DNA from: DAOTZU01 sp034433995
Lineage (GTDB): Bacteria > Chloroflexota > Anaerolineae > UBA1429
Direction: 5' to 3'
Assembly: GCA_034433995.1 (NCBI GenBank)
Contig: DAOTZU010000040.1
Coordinates: 1-14,798, forward strand
DNA length: 14,798 nt
Below are positions 6,405 through 13,166 of the stretch, in pieces; the stretch's first letter is position 1, and every line of letters starts with the position of its first letter. The notes below the pieces were generated by a model. It saw only the letters and a program-made list of their open reading frames with translations. It was not told the DNA's origin and did no database searches. A program made the translations under genes and the position numbers.

Positions 6405-7817
6405 ATGCTCCAGCGATCGAGTGCGCGCTATGTGCTGGCGCTCTATGTGGCCGATATCGTTTTGACCCTGGCGGCGCTCCTGTTGGCGCGCTGGGTGAGG
6501 CTGGTGGTGCCTCTAGGCAAACCGCTGCGCCTGGATGGGGCCGACCTTTATTGGCCGGTGTTCCTCCTGACCGCAGTGATCTGGTCCATCACCCTCAGCG
6601 CGGGCAAGGTGTACGATCCCCAAAGGATCGCCCGGCTGGAGGAGGAACTGCCGCTGGTGATCCGGGCCATCGCCATCGCCACGGTGATCTTGGCGGGGGC
6701 GCTTTATTTCAGCTATCGTGGCCTCTCCCGGTTGCTTTATGTGTACTTTTTTGTCTTTGATATTGTTCTGTGTGTGCTGGCCAGGCTTGTATTGCGGCGC
6801 TTGATGGATCGCCGAGCTCAGACGCGACGGCGACGGGTGCTCATCGTCGGCGCGGGGAGCGCCGGGCAGCAGGTCGCCCGCGCCCTCAAGCCCTGCGGCT
6901 GGATGGGCGTGGAGGTGGTCGGCTATTTGACCGAAGAGCCCCAGCTATTGGGCCGCGAGGTGGAGGGCTATCGGGTGTTGGGAACCTTGGCCCAAGCGCC
7001 GGAGATCATCGCCCAAGAGCAGGTGCAAGAGGTGGTGTTGGCTCTGCCCTTGGCCGCCCAGCGGGAGCTGGCGAACGTGGTGGCCGGCTTGCAGGAGCTG
7101 CCGGTGAACATCAAGGTGCTGCCCGATTATTCCGATATGGTCTTTGTGCGGGCCACCATGGAACGGTTGGGCGACCTGTGGCTTGTGGGCCTGAAGGAGC
7201 CGGTCATCGGCCCCATCGATCGCCTGATCAAACGGGCCCTGGATGTGGTCCTTTCTGCCCTCATCTTGGTGCTTTTGGCGCCTTTGATGGGGGTCATCGC
7301 CCTGTTGGTCAAGTGGAGCTCGCCGGGGCCGGTGTTCTATCGCAGCCTGCGGGTGGGCGAGGGAGGGCGCACCTTCCCCATGCTCAAATTCCGTACCATG
7401 TACCAAGGCGCGGATAGGCGCGAGGCTGAGCTTATCTCCGAGACAGAGGATGGCAAGTTGCTCTTCAACAAGCGCCCCGATGACCCTCGGGTGACGCCCA
7501 TCGGCCGCTTTTTGCGTCGGTATAGCCTGGATGAGCTGCCGCAGCTGTACAACGTCCTCAAGGGTGAGATGAGCTTGGTGGGGCCGCGGCCGGAGCTTCC
7601 GGCCCTGGTGGAGCGTTACGAGCCCTGGCAACGCAAGCGCTTTACCGTGCCCCAAGGGATCACCGGCTGGTGGCAGATCTCGGGGCGGGGCAACAAAGCG
7701 AAATACTTGCACACCGAGGACGATCTCTACTATATTCAACATTATTCCCTCTGGTTGGACCTGCGCATCCTCGCCCGCACCTTGAGCGCGGTGATCCGGG
7801 GCGAGGGGGCCTTCTGA
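6405..7817 (+). CDS. Polyprenyl-phosphate glycosyl-1-phosphate transferase (WbaP/CpsE-type initiating enzyme)
   Basis: Membrane enzyme that moves a sugar-1-phosphate from a nucleotide sugar to undecaprenyl phosphate, the first step of exopolysaccharide, O-antigen or glycoprotein glycan assembly. Of 470 residues, about the first 130 form four or five membrane helices. A CoA-binding-like Rossmann domain follows with VLIVGAGSAGQ (about 144-154). The catalytic bacterial sugar-transferase domain occupies 271-470, starting KRALDVVLSALILVLLAP, with PMLKFRTM, LDELPQLYNV (the Asp-Glu catalytic dyad is D376-E377) and SLVGPRPE. An AAAGGA ribosome site lies a few bases before the ATG, overlapping the end of the dehydratase gene 3 nt upstream, so the two are one operon and probably one pathway. 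The sugar cannot be told from sequence. Confidence 0.94.
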   Translation: MLQRSSARYVLALYVADIVLTLAALLLARWVRLVVPLGKPLRLDGADLYWPVFLLTAVIWSITLSAGKVYDPQRIARLEEELPLVIRAIAIATVILAGALYFSYRGLSRLLYVYFFVFDIVLCVLARLVLRRLMDRRAQTRRRRVLIVGAGSAGQQVARALKPCGWMGVEVVGYLTEEPQLLGREVEGYRVLGTLAQAPEIIAQEQVQEVVLALPLAAQRELANVVAGLQELPVNIKVLPDYSDMVFVRATMERLGDLWLVGLKEPVIGPIDRLIKRALDVVLSALILVLLAPLMGVIALLVKWSSPGPVFYRSLRVGEGGRTFPMLKFRTMYQGADRREAELISETEDGKLLFNKRPDDPRVTPIGRFLRRYSLDELPQLYNVLKGEMSLVGPRPELPALVERYEPWQRKRFTVPQGITGWWQISGRGNKAKYLHTEDDLYYIQHYSLWLDLRILARTLSAVIRGEGAF

Positions 7818-7933
7818 TGCCCGCGCCGGCAAGACCGTAACTTATCGCCGGGCCGGCCGTCTTGATTAGAAGGCAGGGCTTTCCCCTGGGGCGGCCTTGT
7901 GCCTTGGCTTAGTTCGGGAGGTTCGAGAGAAGG
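7818..7933 (+). other. Intergenic gap without a clear signal
   Basis: The 116 nt between the glycosylphosphotransferase and the first secreted protein hold a weak inverted repeat (CAAGAC and GTCTTG around a GC-rich stretch with GGCCGGCC) but no T-run. I see no convincing -35/-10 pair. A GGGAGG (7916-7921) and an AGAAGG (7928-7933) are ribosome-site candidates for the next gene. Read-through from upstream is possible. Confidence 0.5.
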
Positions 7934-9802
7934 ATGTCTGCGATGACCCCTTTTATTCCTCATAGGCCCCGAAAGAGCATCTTCAGCTTCTTGTGGCCGG
8001 TGTTCGTTTTGGCCTTGGTGCTTTCGCTCGGTCGGGGCAACGCTACTTGGGCGCAACCCCACCAGAACGGTCTGCGCGATACCATCAACACGCCGGTGCC
8101 CACGCCCACCGCCGGTCCCACCTCCACCGGTACGCCCACGGCCGGACCCTGTGTACAACGTGTGTTGCTGCAGCAAGGGCTAAACGGCTATGCCGGCACG
8201 GAGGATACGTGGATCAACGCCTATACGCCGGATTTCCCCCAATCCAACGCCGGCGGCTTGAAGGTCAAGGGGGGCGAGATTCAATCGGTGTTGGTGCGCT
8301 TTGACCTGGCCGGGGCGCTGCCGCCGGGGGCCAACGTGGTGGCAGCGGAGCTGGTCTTTTACGTGGAGGCCTACCAAGAGACCCGCTCGCTGGAGATCGG
8401 CGCTTTTCGCGTCTTGCGTCCCTGGGACAAGGCCACGGCCACCTGGCGTTCTGCTGCCCAAGGGGTGCGCTGGGGCGCGGATGGATGCAATGCCATCGGC
8501 CAGGATCGGGTGGCCGAGCCGGATGATCGGATCACCCTGACCCATCGGGCCGTCTTTCGCGGCTTGGATGTCACCTCAAGTGTGCGGTATTGGGTGCAAC
8601 ATCCGGAGGAGAACTATGGCTGGCTGATCAAGGGGATCTCGGCCTCCACGGCGGCCTATTCCTTCGATTCCTCCACCAGCCAATTCCCCCAGCGGCGGCC
8701 CATCCTGCGCATTGATTACGACATCTGCGGCCAAACGCCCGAGGCCACCACCACGGCCACACCCACTTGGACGCCAGAGCTGACCACCACTCCCACCATC
8801 ACGCCCAGCCTGACGCCTGCGACCCCCTCCCCCACGCCGCAGCCCACCCAGCAAACTTTTGTGGCGATCCAGGACACCTACATCAACCAGTGGGAGCCGA
8901 CCACGAACTATGGCGGCACGGCGGAACTGCGTTGCTACACCAACGGGATCCAAAAGCCTTTGGTCAGGTTCGACCTGACGGGCCTGCCCCTCTACGCCCG
9001 GGTGATCTCGGCCACCCTGCACCTGCACACCAGCACCACCGCGCCGGCCACCGGCGCCAACATCACGGCGCACCTTGTGCGCCGCCCGTGGCAGGAATCC
9101 TCGGCCACCTGGCGCTTGGCCACCAGCGACGATCCCTGGGCCATGCCGGGGGCCAGCAGCCCCACGGCAGATTATGACCCCACCGTGCTGGATACGCAGT
9201 GGGTCAACGCGGCCAGCCGCGAGTATGTCTGGGATGTCTCCGCGGCGGCGCGCCGGTGGGTGGAACAGGGCGTGCTCAATGCGGGCTTGATCCTCATCGG
9301 GCAGCCGGGCGCCAACGTGGGCTACTCCTTCCTCTCCTCCGAGGCCAAGGAGACGGACTATCATCCGCGCTTGCTGGTGACCTATTATATCGCCCCGCCC
9401 ACGGCGACGCCCACCATCACCCCGACGCCCACGTCCACCTTCACCCCCACGCCTTCGCCCACGGTCACGGCGGCCAGGGGGAACATCATCGGTCTCGTCT
9501 ATCACGACGTGAACCGGGATGGCGTCCATCAGCCCGGCGAACCGGGGATCCCCGGCGTGACGGTGGAGCTTCTTTCTTTGGCCCGCCAAGTGTTGCAACG
9601 CGTGTTCACCTTGGCCGATGGTTCCTTCAGCTTCACCGATCTAGCGCCCGATACCTACCTTGTCCGCCAGCATAACCTTTGGGGCTATCGCTCTAGCACG
9701 GCCGATGATGTGGTGACCACCGTCGCGGGGGGCGATACGGTGATCACCTTTGGCGATTATCGGGCCGGCGCCGTGGCCTTGCCCTTGATCTTGAAGCCAT
9801 GA
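7934..9802 (+). CDS. Secreted DNRLRE (CBM96-like) / SdrD-B-like multidomain protein
   Basis: Predicted exported protein of 622 residues with no catalytic motif I can recognise; likely a surface or matrix glycan-binding or structural protein. In order: signal peptide or anchor (about 17-42, ending near TWAQP); a Thr/Pro linker; a DNRLRE-like beta domain (about 74-262) with EDTWINAY, VLVRFDL and ATWRSAAQG; a Thr/Pro linker (263-305); a second DNRLRE-like domain (about 307-480) with QDTYINQWEPTTNYGG and LVRFDLTGLP; a Thr/Pro linker; an SdrD-B-like domain (about 516-607) with VYHDVNRDGVHQPGEPGIPG; and the tail VALPLILKP. The paired domains point to an internal duplication. ATG 7943, nine bases after AGAAGG, is an equally good or better start than 7934. 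The next gene begins 27 nt after the stop, so they are probably co-transcribed. Confidence 0.85.
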   Translation: MSAMTPFIPHRPRKSIFSFLWPVFVLALVLSLGRGNATWAQPHQNGLRDTINTPVPTPTAGPTSTGTPTAGPCVQRVLLQQGLNGYAGTEDTWINAYTPDFPQSNAGGLKVKGGEIQSVLVRFDLAGALPPGANVVAAELVFYVEAYQETRSLEIGAFRVLRPWDKATATWRSAAQGVRWGADGCNAIGQDRVAEPDDRITLTHRAVFRGLDVTSSVRYWVQHPEENYGWLIKGISASTAAYSFDSSTSQFPQRRPILRIDYDICGQTPEATTTATPTWTPELTTTPTITPSLTPATPSPTPQPTQQTFVAIQDTYINQWEPTTNYGGTAELRCYTNGIQKPLVRFDLTGLPLYARVISATLHLHTSTTAPATGANITAHLVRRPWQESSATWRLATSDDPWAMPGASSPTADYDPTVLDTQWVNAASREYVWDVSAAARRWVEQGVLNAGLILIGQPGANVGYSFLSSEAKETDYHPRLLVTYYIAPPTATPTITPTPTSTFTPTPSPTVTAARGNIIGLVYHDVNRDGVHQPGEPGIPGVTVELLSLARQVLQRVFTLADGSFSFTDLAPDTYLVRQHNLWGYRSSTADDVVTTVAGGDTVITFGDYRAGAVALPLILKP

Positions 9803-9829
9803 GTTGATCTTTATGGGGAGAGCGTGCAG

Positions 9830-12800
9830 ATGCCCGTTGAGGTTCGTCGTCGGCCCCGTGGGGGGCTTGTCCATCATCTTGGCCGCTGGCGCAGCCGCCT
9901 GGTCCTCACCTTGCTCTTGGCGGTAGTATGCATTTGGGCTGCCGGTTGGCTGGTCACGGCCGGACCTTCCGCGCCGGCACAGCCTGCTACGAGTCTTGGC
10001 TTGCAGCGAGCCGAGGGGCCGTTTCCGCCCTACTCGGACCGCTGGCGCATCGGCGTGGGCGTGGCCCGCGAATACGGTTATATCACCGATTACGACGTGA
10101 GCCAGCTTTGCCTGGGCTGGTATCAGGATTGGGGCACGCTCCTCCATCCCCCGCGGCCGGAGGGGATCGAGTATATGCAGACCCTGCGCCTCAGTCCCGA
10201 GAACTTTGACCTGAACAACCCCGCCAGCTACAACTGGACCGATCTGGAGGCCAAGATCAGGGCCAACCCCGGCTCGGTGTGGATGATCGGCACCGAGCCC
10301 GATGGCCGCGTCCGGGGCGCCTGCGACCGCCGCTACCCCGACGAATATGCCCGCATCTACAAGATCTTTTACGATTTTATCAAGGGGATTGACCCCACCG
10401 CCAAGATCGCCAACGGTGCCATCATCCAACCCACCCCTTTGCGCATGGATTGGCTCACCAAAGTGTGGGATGCCTACCGCGCTTTCTATGGCACGGACAT
10501 GCCGGTGGATGTTTGGAATATCCATAACCAAATGGTCCGGGAGGTGCCCAACGCCGGCGCGGATATTCCCTTGGGCTGTGATCCTGCCCTGGGCCGCAAC
10601 TATAGCATTCAGGATAATGATAGCCTGGCCCTGTTCATCGAACACATCGTGCGCATGCGCCAGTGGATGAAGGACCACGGGCAGCAGAACAAGCCGCTGA
10701 TCATCTCTGAATATGGCGTGTTGATGCCCGAATATGAGGGGTTCACCTCCGACCGCATCAACGAATACATGACGGCCACCTTCACCTATCTTCTCTACGC
10801 CCGTGATCCTAACCTGGGCCTGCCGGAGGATGACTATCACTTGGTGCAACGGTGGGCCTGGTTCGCTTTGAACACGCCCCAGGGCAGCTTGGGGCAGGGC
10901 GGGTGGAACGGCGAGCTGTTTAACCCGGCCACCCACCAGATCACCGAGATGGGGCGCAATTTTAGCCGCTTTGCCTGCCGCGCCACGCGCCCCACCCCCA
11001 CGCCCAACACCACCCCCTTGCCCAGCGTGGTGCACCGGGAGGCCGAACATGGCTCCGCCCACGGCGCCATGGGCCGCTACGAGCTGGCCAGCGCCTCCGA
11101 TTGCCGCTATGTCCAGGTGGTGCCCAGCGCCACCGCCACCGAGGAGACGGTGCTGGCCTTCAATGTCTTTATCCCTTCCACAGGAGATTACGTCATCTGG
11201 GGCCGCGTGTGGGGCGTGGATTACCTGAACAAGTCCTTCAACGTTTCGGTGGATGGTGGCCCCTGGGTGGCCTGGTATTTTGGCACCGGCGGCTGGCATT
11301 GGAGCCAGGTCTCCAGCGCGAACCCGCCGGTCTATCCCATGGTGTACCGCCTCGATGGCCCCCGGTGGCATTCCATCCGCATCGGTCCCCGGGGCGAGGG
11401 CAAGGCGCGCCTGGATATTATCCAGGTGACCAGCAACCGGAGCTATACCCCCAACGACGCCGTGGTGACGGTGTGCAACCCCACCCCCACGGCGACCTCA
11501 ACGCCCAGCGCCACCCCCACGGCCACGGCGACGCCCACCATCACCCCCACCCCCACCGTCACCCGCACGCCCATGCCTGCTGGGCCGGGGCGGATCGTGG
11601 GACGGGTGCAGTTCCAAGGGCGCGGCACGCCGCCGGGAGCTTCGTGGGCGGGGCCGCTGGTGGTGGCGGCACATCTGCCGGGAGATCCCATCCCCGCCTA
11701 TGCCTTTACGGTGGCGACGGATGAACAGGGGAACTTTCAAGTGCCCACGGGGTTGCTGCCGGGCACCTACGATGTGGCCGTGCGCGATCTGCATTCCTTA
11801 CGCAATATGCGCCCAGGCGTGGCCATCAGCCAGGATACGCCCCCCCTGGATTGGGGCACCCTCCTGGCCGGCGACGCCAATGGCGATAACCGCGTCAGCC
11901 TCCAAGACCTCTCCATCTTGGCCAACACCTATGGCCAAGAGGAAGGGTCGCCGGGCTATGATGCGCGCGCCGATTTCAACAACGACCGCCGGGTGAGCCT
12001 CGCCGACCTATCGCTCCTGGCCACGAACTATGGAACCCAAGGGGATATTCTCCTGAGCGCGTTGGGCCGGGCAGATGGCCCCAAGAGGCGCTTGGCGCTT
12101 GCGGAGCAGCCGTTGATCTATCTCATGCCCGCAGCCACCGCGGTGGCGGTGAACCAGGATTTCATCCTGGATGTTTACTGCGCCACGAGGGGGCAGAAGG
12201 TTGATGCCGTCGAGGTGGAGCTTACCTTCGATACCGAGCGCCTGGCGGGGCTGGCCATCGAGGATGGACCGATCTTTACCCCCTTTATCTCCTCGCTGGC
12301 CGGCGGCGTGGCGCGGTATGTGGCCTATACGTCGCCGGAAGGGGTGGAGGGAACGCTGCACCTTTGCCGTCTGCGCCTGCGAACCACACAGGTGGAGGGC
12401 CAGGCGCCGGTGACCATCGCGCAGGCCCAGCTGGCCCTGGCGGGGGAGCTTTTGCAGCCCCAGAGCCAATCGGCGCTGGTCACCGTCCTCTCTGGCACGC
12501 CGAGCCCCACCCCCACCCGAACGCCCCCCTTCTTGGGCGCCATCGGCGGGGCGGCCTTTGTGGACCTGAACGACAACCGGGAGCGCGACCCAGGAGAGCC
12601 AGGGGTGGGCGGCGTGGTGATCGAGCTGAGCGATGCCACCAACGCTCTTTTGGGGACCGTCACCACTGCCGCCGACGGCGGCTACGCCTTCGATTCCCTC
12701 GCGCCGGGCAGTTATCGGTTGCGGGTGATCGCGCTGCCCGCCGGCTATGAGGAGTGCGATCCGTTGCCCTGGGTGGTGGCCGTGGAGCCGGAAGAGACCG

Positions 12801-12877
12801 TGATGCTCTCCTTTGCCCTGCGGCGGGTTGGCGCCCGGCCGGCCTTTGTGCCTTTGGTGTGGCGCGCTGGCCGCTGA
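9830..12877 (+). CDS. Secreted multidomain protein: GH-A-like barrel, CBM-like, dockerin, cohesin, SdrD-B-like
   Basis: Exported protein of 1015 residues. In order: signal peptide or anchor (about 22-45); a TIM-barrel-like domain (about 65-385) with IGTEPDG (E156) and LIISEYGV (E294), placed like the acid/base and nucleophile of clan GH-A glycosidases; a Thr/Pro linker; a beta-sandwich resembling carbohydrate-binding modules (about 399-545, opening VVHREAEHG); a long Thr/Pro linker; a carboxypeptidase-regulatory-like beta domain (about 587-678); a dockerin with two complete calcium loops (682-693 and 715-726); a cohesin-like domain (about 761-888); a short linker; an SdrD-B-like domain (about 902-1000) with FVDLNDNRERDPGEPGVGG; and the tail FVPLVWRAGR. 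ATG 9830 was preferred to GTG 9824 because GGGGAG lies nine bases before it. Glycosidase activity and substrate are inferred; the barrel matches no family I can name with certainty. Confidence 0.83.
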   Translation: MPVEVRRRPRGGLVHHLGRWRSRLVLTLLLAVVCIWAAGWLVTAGPSAPAQPATSLGLQRAEGPFPPYSDRWRIGVGVAREYGYITDYDVSQLCLGWYQDWGTLLHPPRPEGIEYMQTLRLSPENFDLNNPASYNWTDLEAKIRANPGSVWMIGTEPDGRVRGACDRRYPDEYARIYKIFYDFIKGIDPTAKIANGAIIQPTPLRMDWLTKVWDAYRAFYGTDMPVDVWNIHNQMVREVPNAGADIPLGCDPALGRNYSIQDNDSLALFIEHIVRMRQWMKDHGQQNKPLIISEYGVLMPEYEGFTSDRINEYMTATFTYLLYARDPNLGLPEDDYHLVQRWAWFALNTPQGSLGQGGWNGELFNPATHQITEMGRNFSRFACRATRPTPTPNTTPLPSVVHREAEHGSAHGAMGRYELASASDCRYVQVVPSATATEETVLAFNVFIPSTGDYVIWGRVWGVDYLNKSFNVSVDGGPWVAWYFGTGGWHWSQVSSANPPVYPMVYRLDGPRWHSIRIGPRGEGKARLDIIQVTSNRSYTPNDAVVTVCNPTPTATSTPSATPTATATPTITPTPTVTRTPMPAGPGRIVGRVQFQGRGTPPGASWAGPLVVAAHLPGDPIPAYAFTVATDEQGNFQVPTGLLPGTYDVAVRDLHSLRNMRPGVAISQDTPPLDWGTLLAGDANGDNRVSLQDLSILANTYGQEEGSPGYDARADFNNDRRVSLADLSLLATNYGTQGDILLSALGRADGPKRRLALAEQPLIYLMPAATAVAVNQDFILDVYCATRGQKVDAVEVELTFDTERLAGLAIEDGPIFTPFISSLAGGVARYVAYTSPEGVEGTLHLCRLRLRTTQVEGQAPVTIAQAQLALAGELLQPQSQSALVTVLSGTPSPTPTRTPPFLGAIGGAAFVDLNDNRERDPGEPGVGGVVIELSDATNALLGTVTTAADGGYAFDSLAPGSYRLRVIALPAGYEECDPLPWVVAVEPEETVMLSFALRRVGARPAFVPLVWRAGR
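11588..12496 (+). other. Cassette copy 1: regulatory-like beta domain + dockerin + cohesin
   Basis: Coding sub-block shared with the next gene. It opens VGRVQFQGRGTPP, continues through LPGTYDVAVRDLHSLRN, the dockerin pair with DANGDNRVSLQD and DFNNDRRVSLAD, then a cohesin-like domain with VDAVEVELTFDTERL. Over 66 aligned residues of the dockerin region I count 12 differences from copy 2, with many silent base changes, so the duplication is not recent. Confidence 0.8.
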
Positions 12878-12895
12878 GGCGGGGCGCAGGTCTGG

Positions 12896-12911
12896 GCCGA
12901 GGGCCCTCGGC
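12896..12911. repeat. 16-nt perfect palindrome after the GH-like gene
   Basis: GCCGAGGGCCCTCGGC reads the same on both strands and begins 18 nt after the stop codon. It could fold as a short hairpin in the mRNA 3' end, but no T-run follows, so an intrinsic terminator is not supported. Confidence 0.4.
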
Positions 12912-12937
12912 GTATGGGGTTGAATACACTGCGGTTG

Positions 12938-13052
12938 TGCCTCCCTCACCCTGGCCCTCTCCCAGAGGGAGAGGGAGATTGCTCTCCTCTCCCAGAGGAA
13001 GGGGGCACTTGACTCCCTCTCCCCCCTGGGGAGAGGGATGGGGTGAGGGGCA
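12938..13052. repeat. Intergenic MITE/REP-like element with inverted ends and hairpins
   Basis: The 115-bp element has imperfect inverted ends: TGCCTCCCTCACCC at the left, and TGCCCCTCACCCC when the right end is read on the minus strand, each followed by CCCTCTCCC. Inside are two perfect hairpins, 12955-12975 (9-bp stem, loop AGA) and 13015-13037 (10-bp stem, loop CCT), with a weaker one between. This CCCTCACCC/CCCTCTCCC pattern resembles widespread dispersed intergenic repeats of GC-rich bacteria (from memory). No gene is encoded. Confidence 0.7.
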
Positions 13053-13071
13053 GCGTGGGCGGTATGCATGT
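13033..13071 (+). repeat. 39-bp direct repeat, copy 1
   Basis: Starts GAGGGATGGGGTGAGGGGCA and ends GGTATGCATGT. It contains the right end of the MITE-like element plus 19 nt of flank and is identical to 13107-13145, 74 bp downstream. Confidence 0.9.
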
Positions 13072-13091
13072 GGAGAAAAGGAGAGGTCGTA

Positions 13092-13166
13092 ATGACTGAC
13101 GCGAATGAGGGATGGGGTGAGGGGCAGCGTGGGCGGTATGCATGTCACCTCTGGAGGTTAAAGTGA
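13092..13166 (+). CDS. Possible 24-residue leader ORF or remodelled start of the cohesin gene
   Basis: A short frame starting MTDANEG, with a good ribosome site (GGAGAGG, about 7 nt upstream) and a TGA stop that overlaps the ATG of the large cohesin gene by one base (TGATG). Most of its length is the second copy of the 39-bp repeat. Its first residues MTDANE resemble the MTRANE start of the following gene, so it could be the former start cut off by the repeat rather than a functional peptide. No known family. Confidence 0.3.
   Translation: MTDANEGWGEGQRGRYACHLWRLK
13107..13145 (+). repeat. 39-bp direct repeat, copy 2
   Basis: Identical to 13033-13071; a lone copy of the right end of the MITE-like element and its flank, placed between a ribosome-site/ATG pair (13092) and the ATG of the cohesin gene (13166). 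Confidence 0.9.

Noticed and set aside
7818..7870. Possible intrinsic terminator after the glycosylphosphotransferase gene
   Set aside because: Only a 6-bp stem with a long GC-rich loop and no T-run; not enough to call.
9641..11371. Long open frame on the minus strand (576 codons) opposite two secreted-protein genes
   Set aside because: It is antisense to well-supported domains, has a Gly/His/Ala/Arg-rich low-complexity composition with no recognisable motif, and such frames are expected in GC-rich DNA.
11480..11575. Repetitive CCCAC(G/C)-rich tracts, here and at 8090-8150, 8740-8850, 9395-9470 and 12500-12530, as possible CRISPR or tandem repeats
   Set aside because: They encode degenerate Thr-Pro linkers in frame with the surrounding domains; there is no fixed repeat/spacer length.
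12878..13165. Promoter for the cohesin gene in the intergenic repeat region
   Set aside because: TTGACT at about 13009 has no matching -10 at a suitable distance; no pair met the standard seen at the other three promoters.
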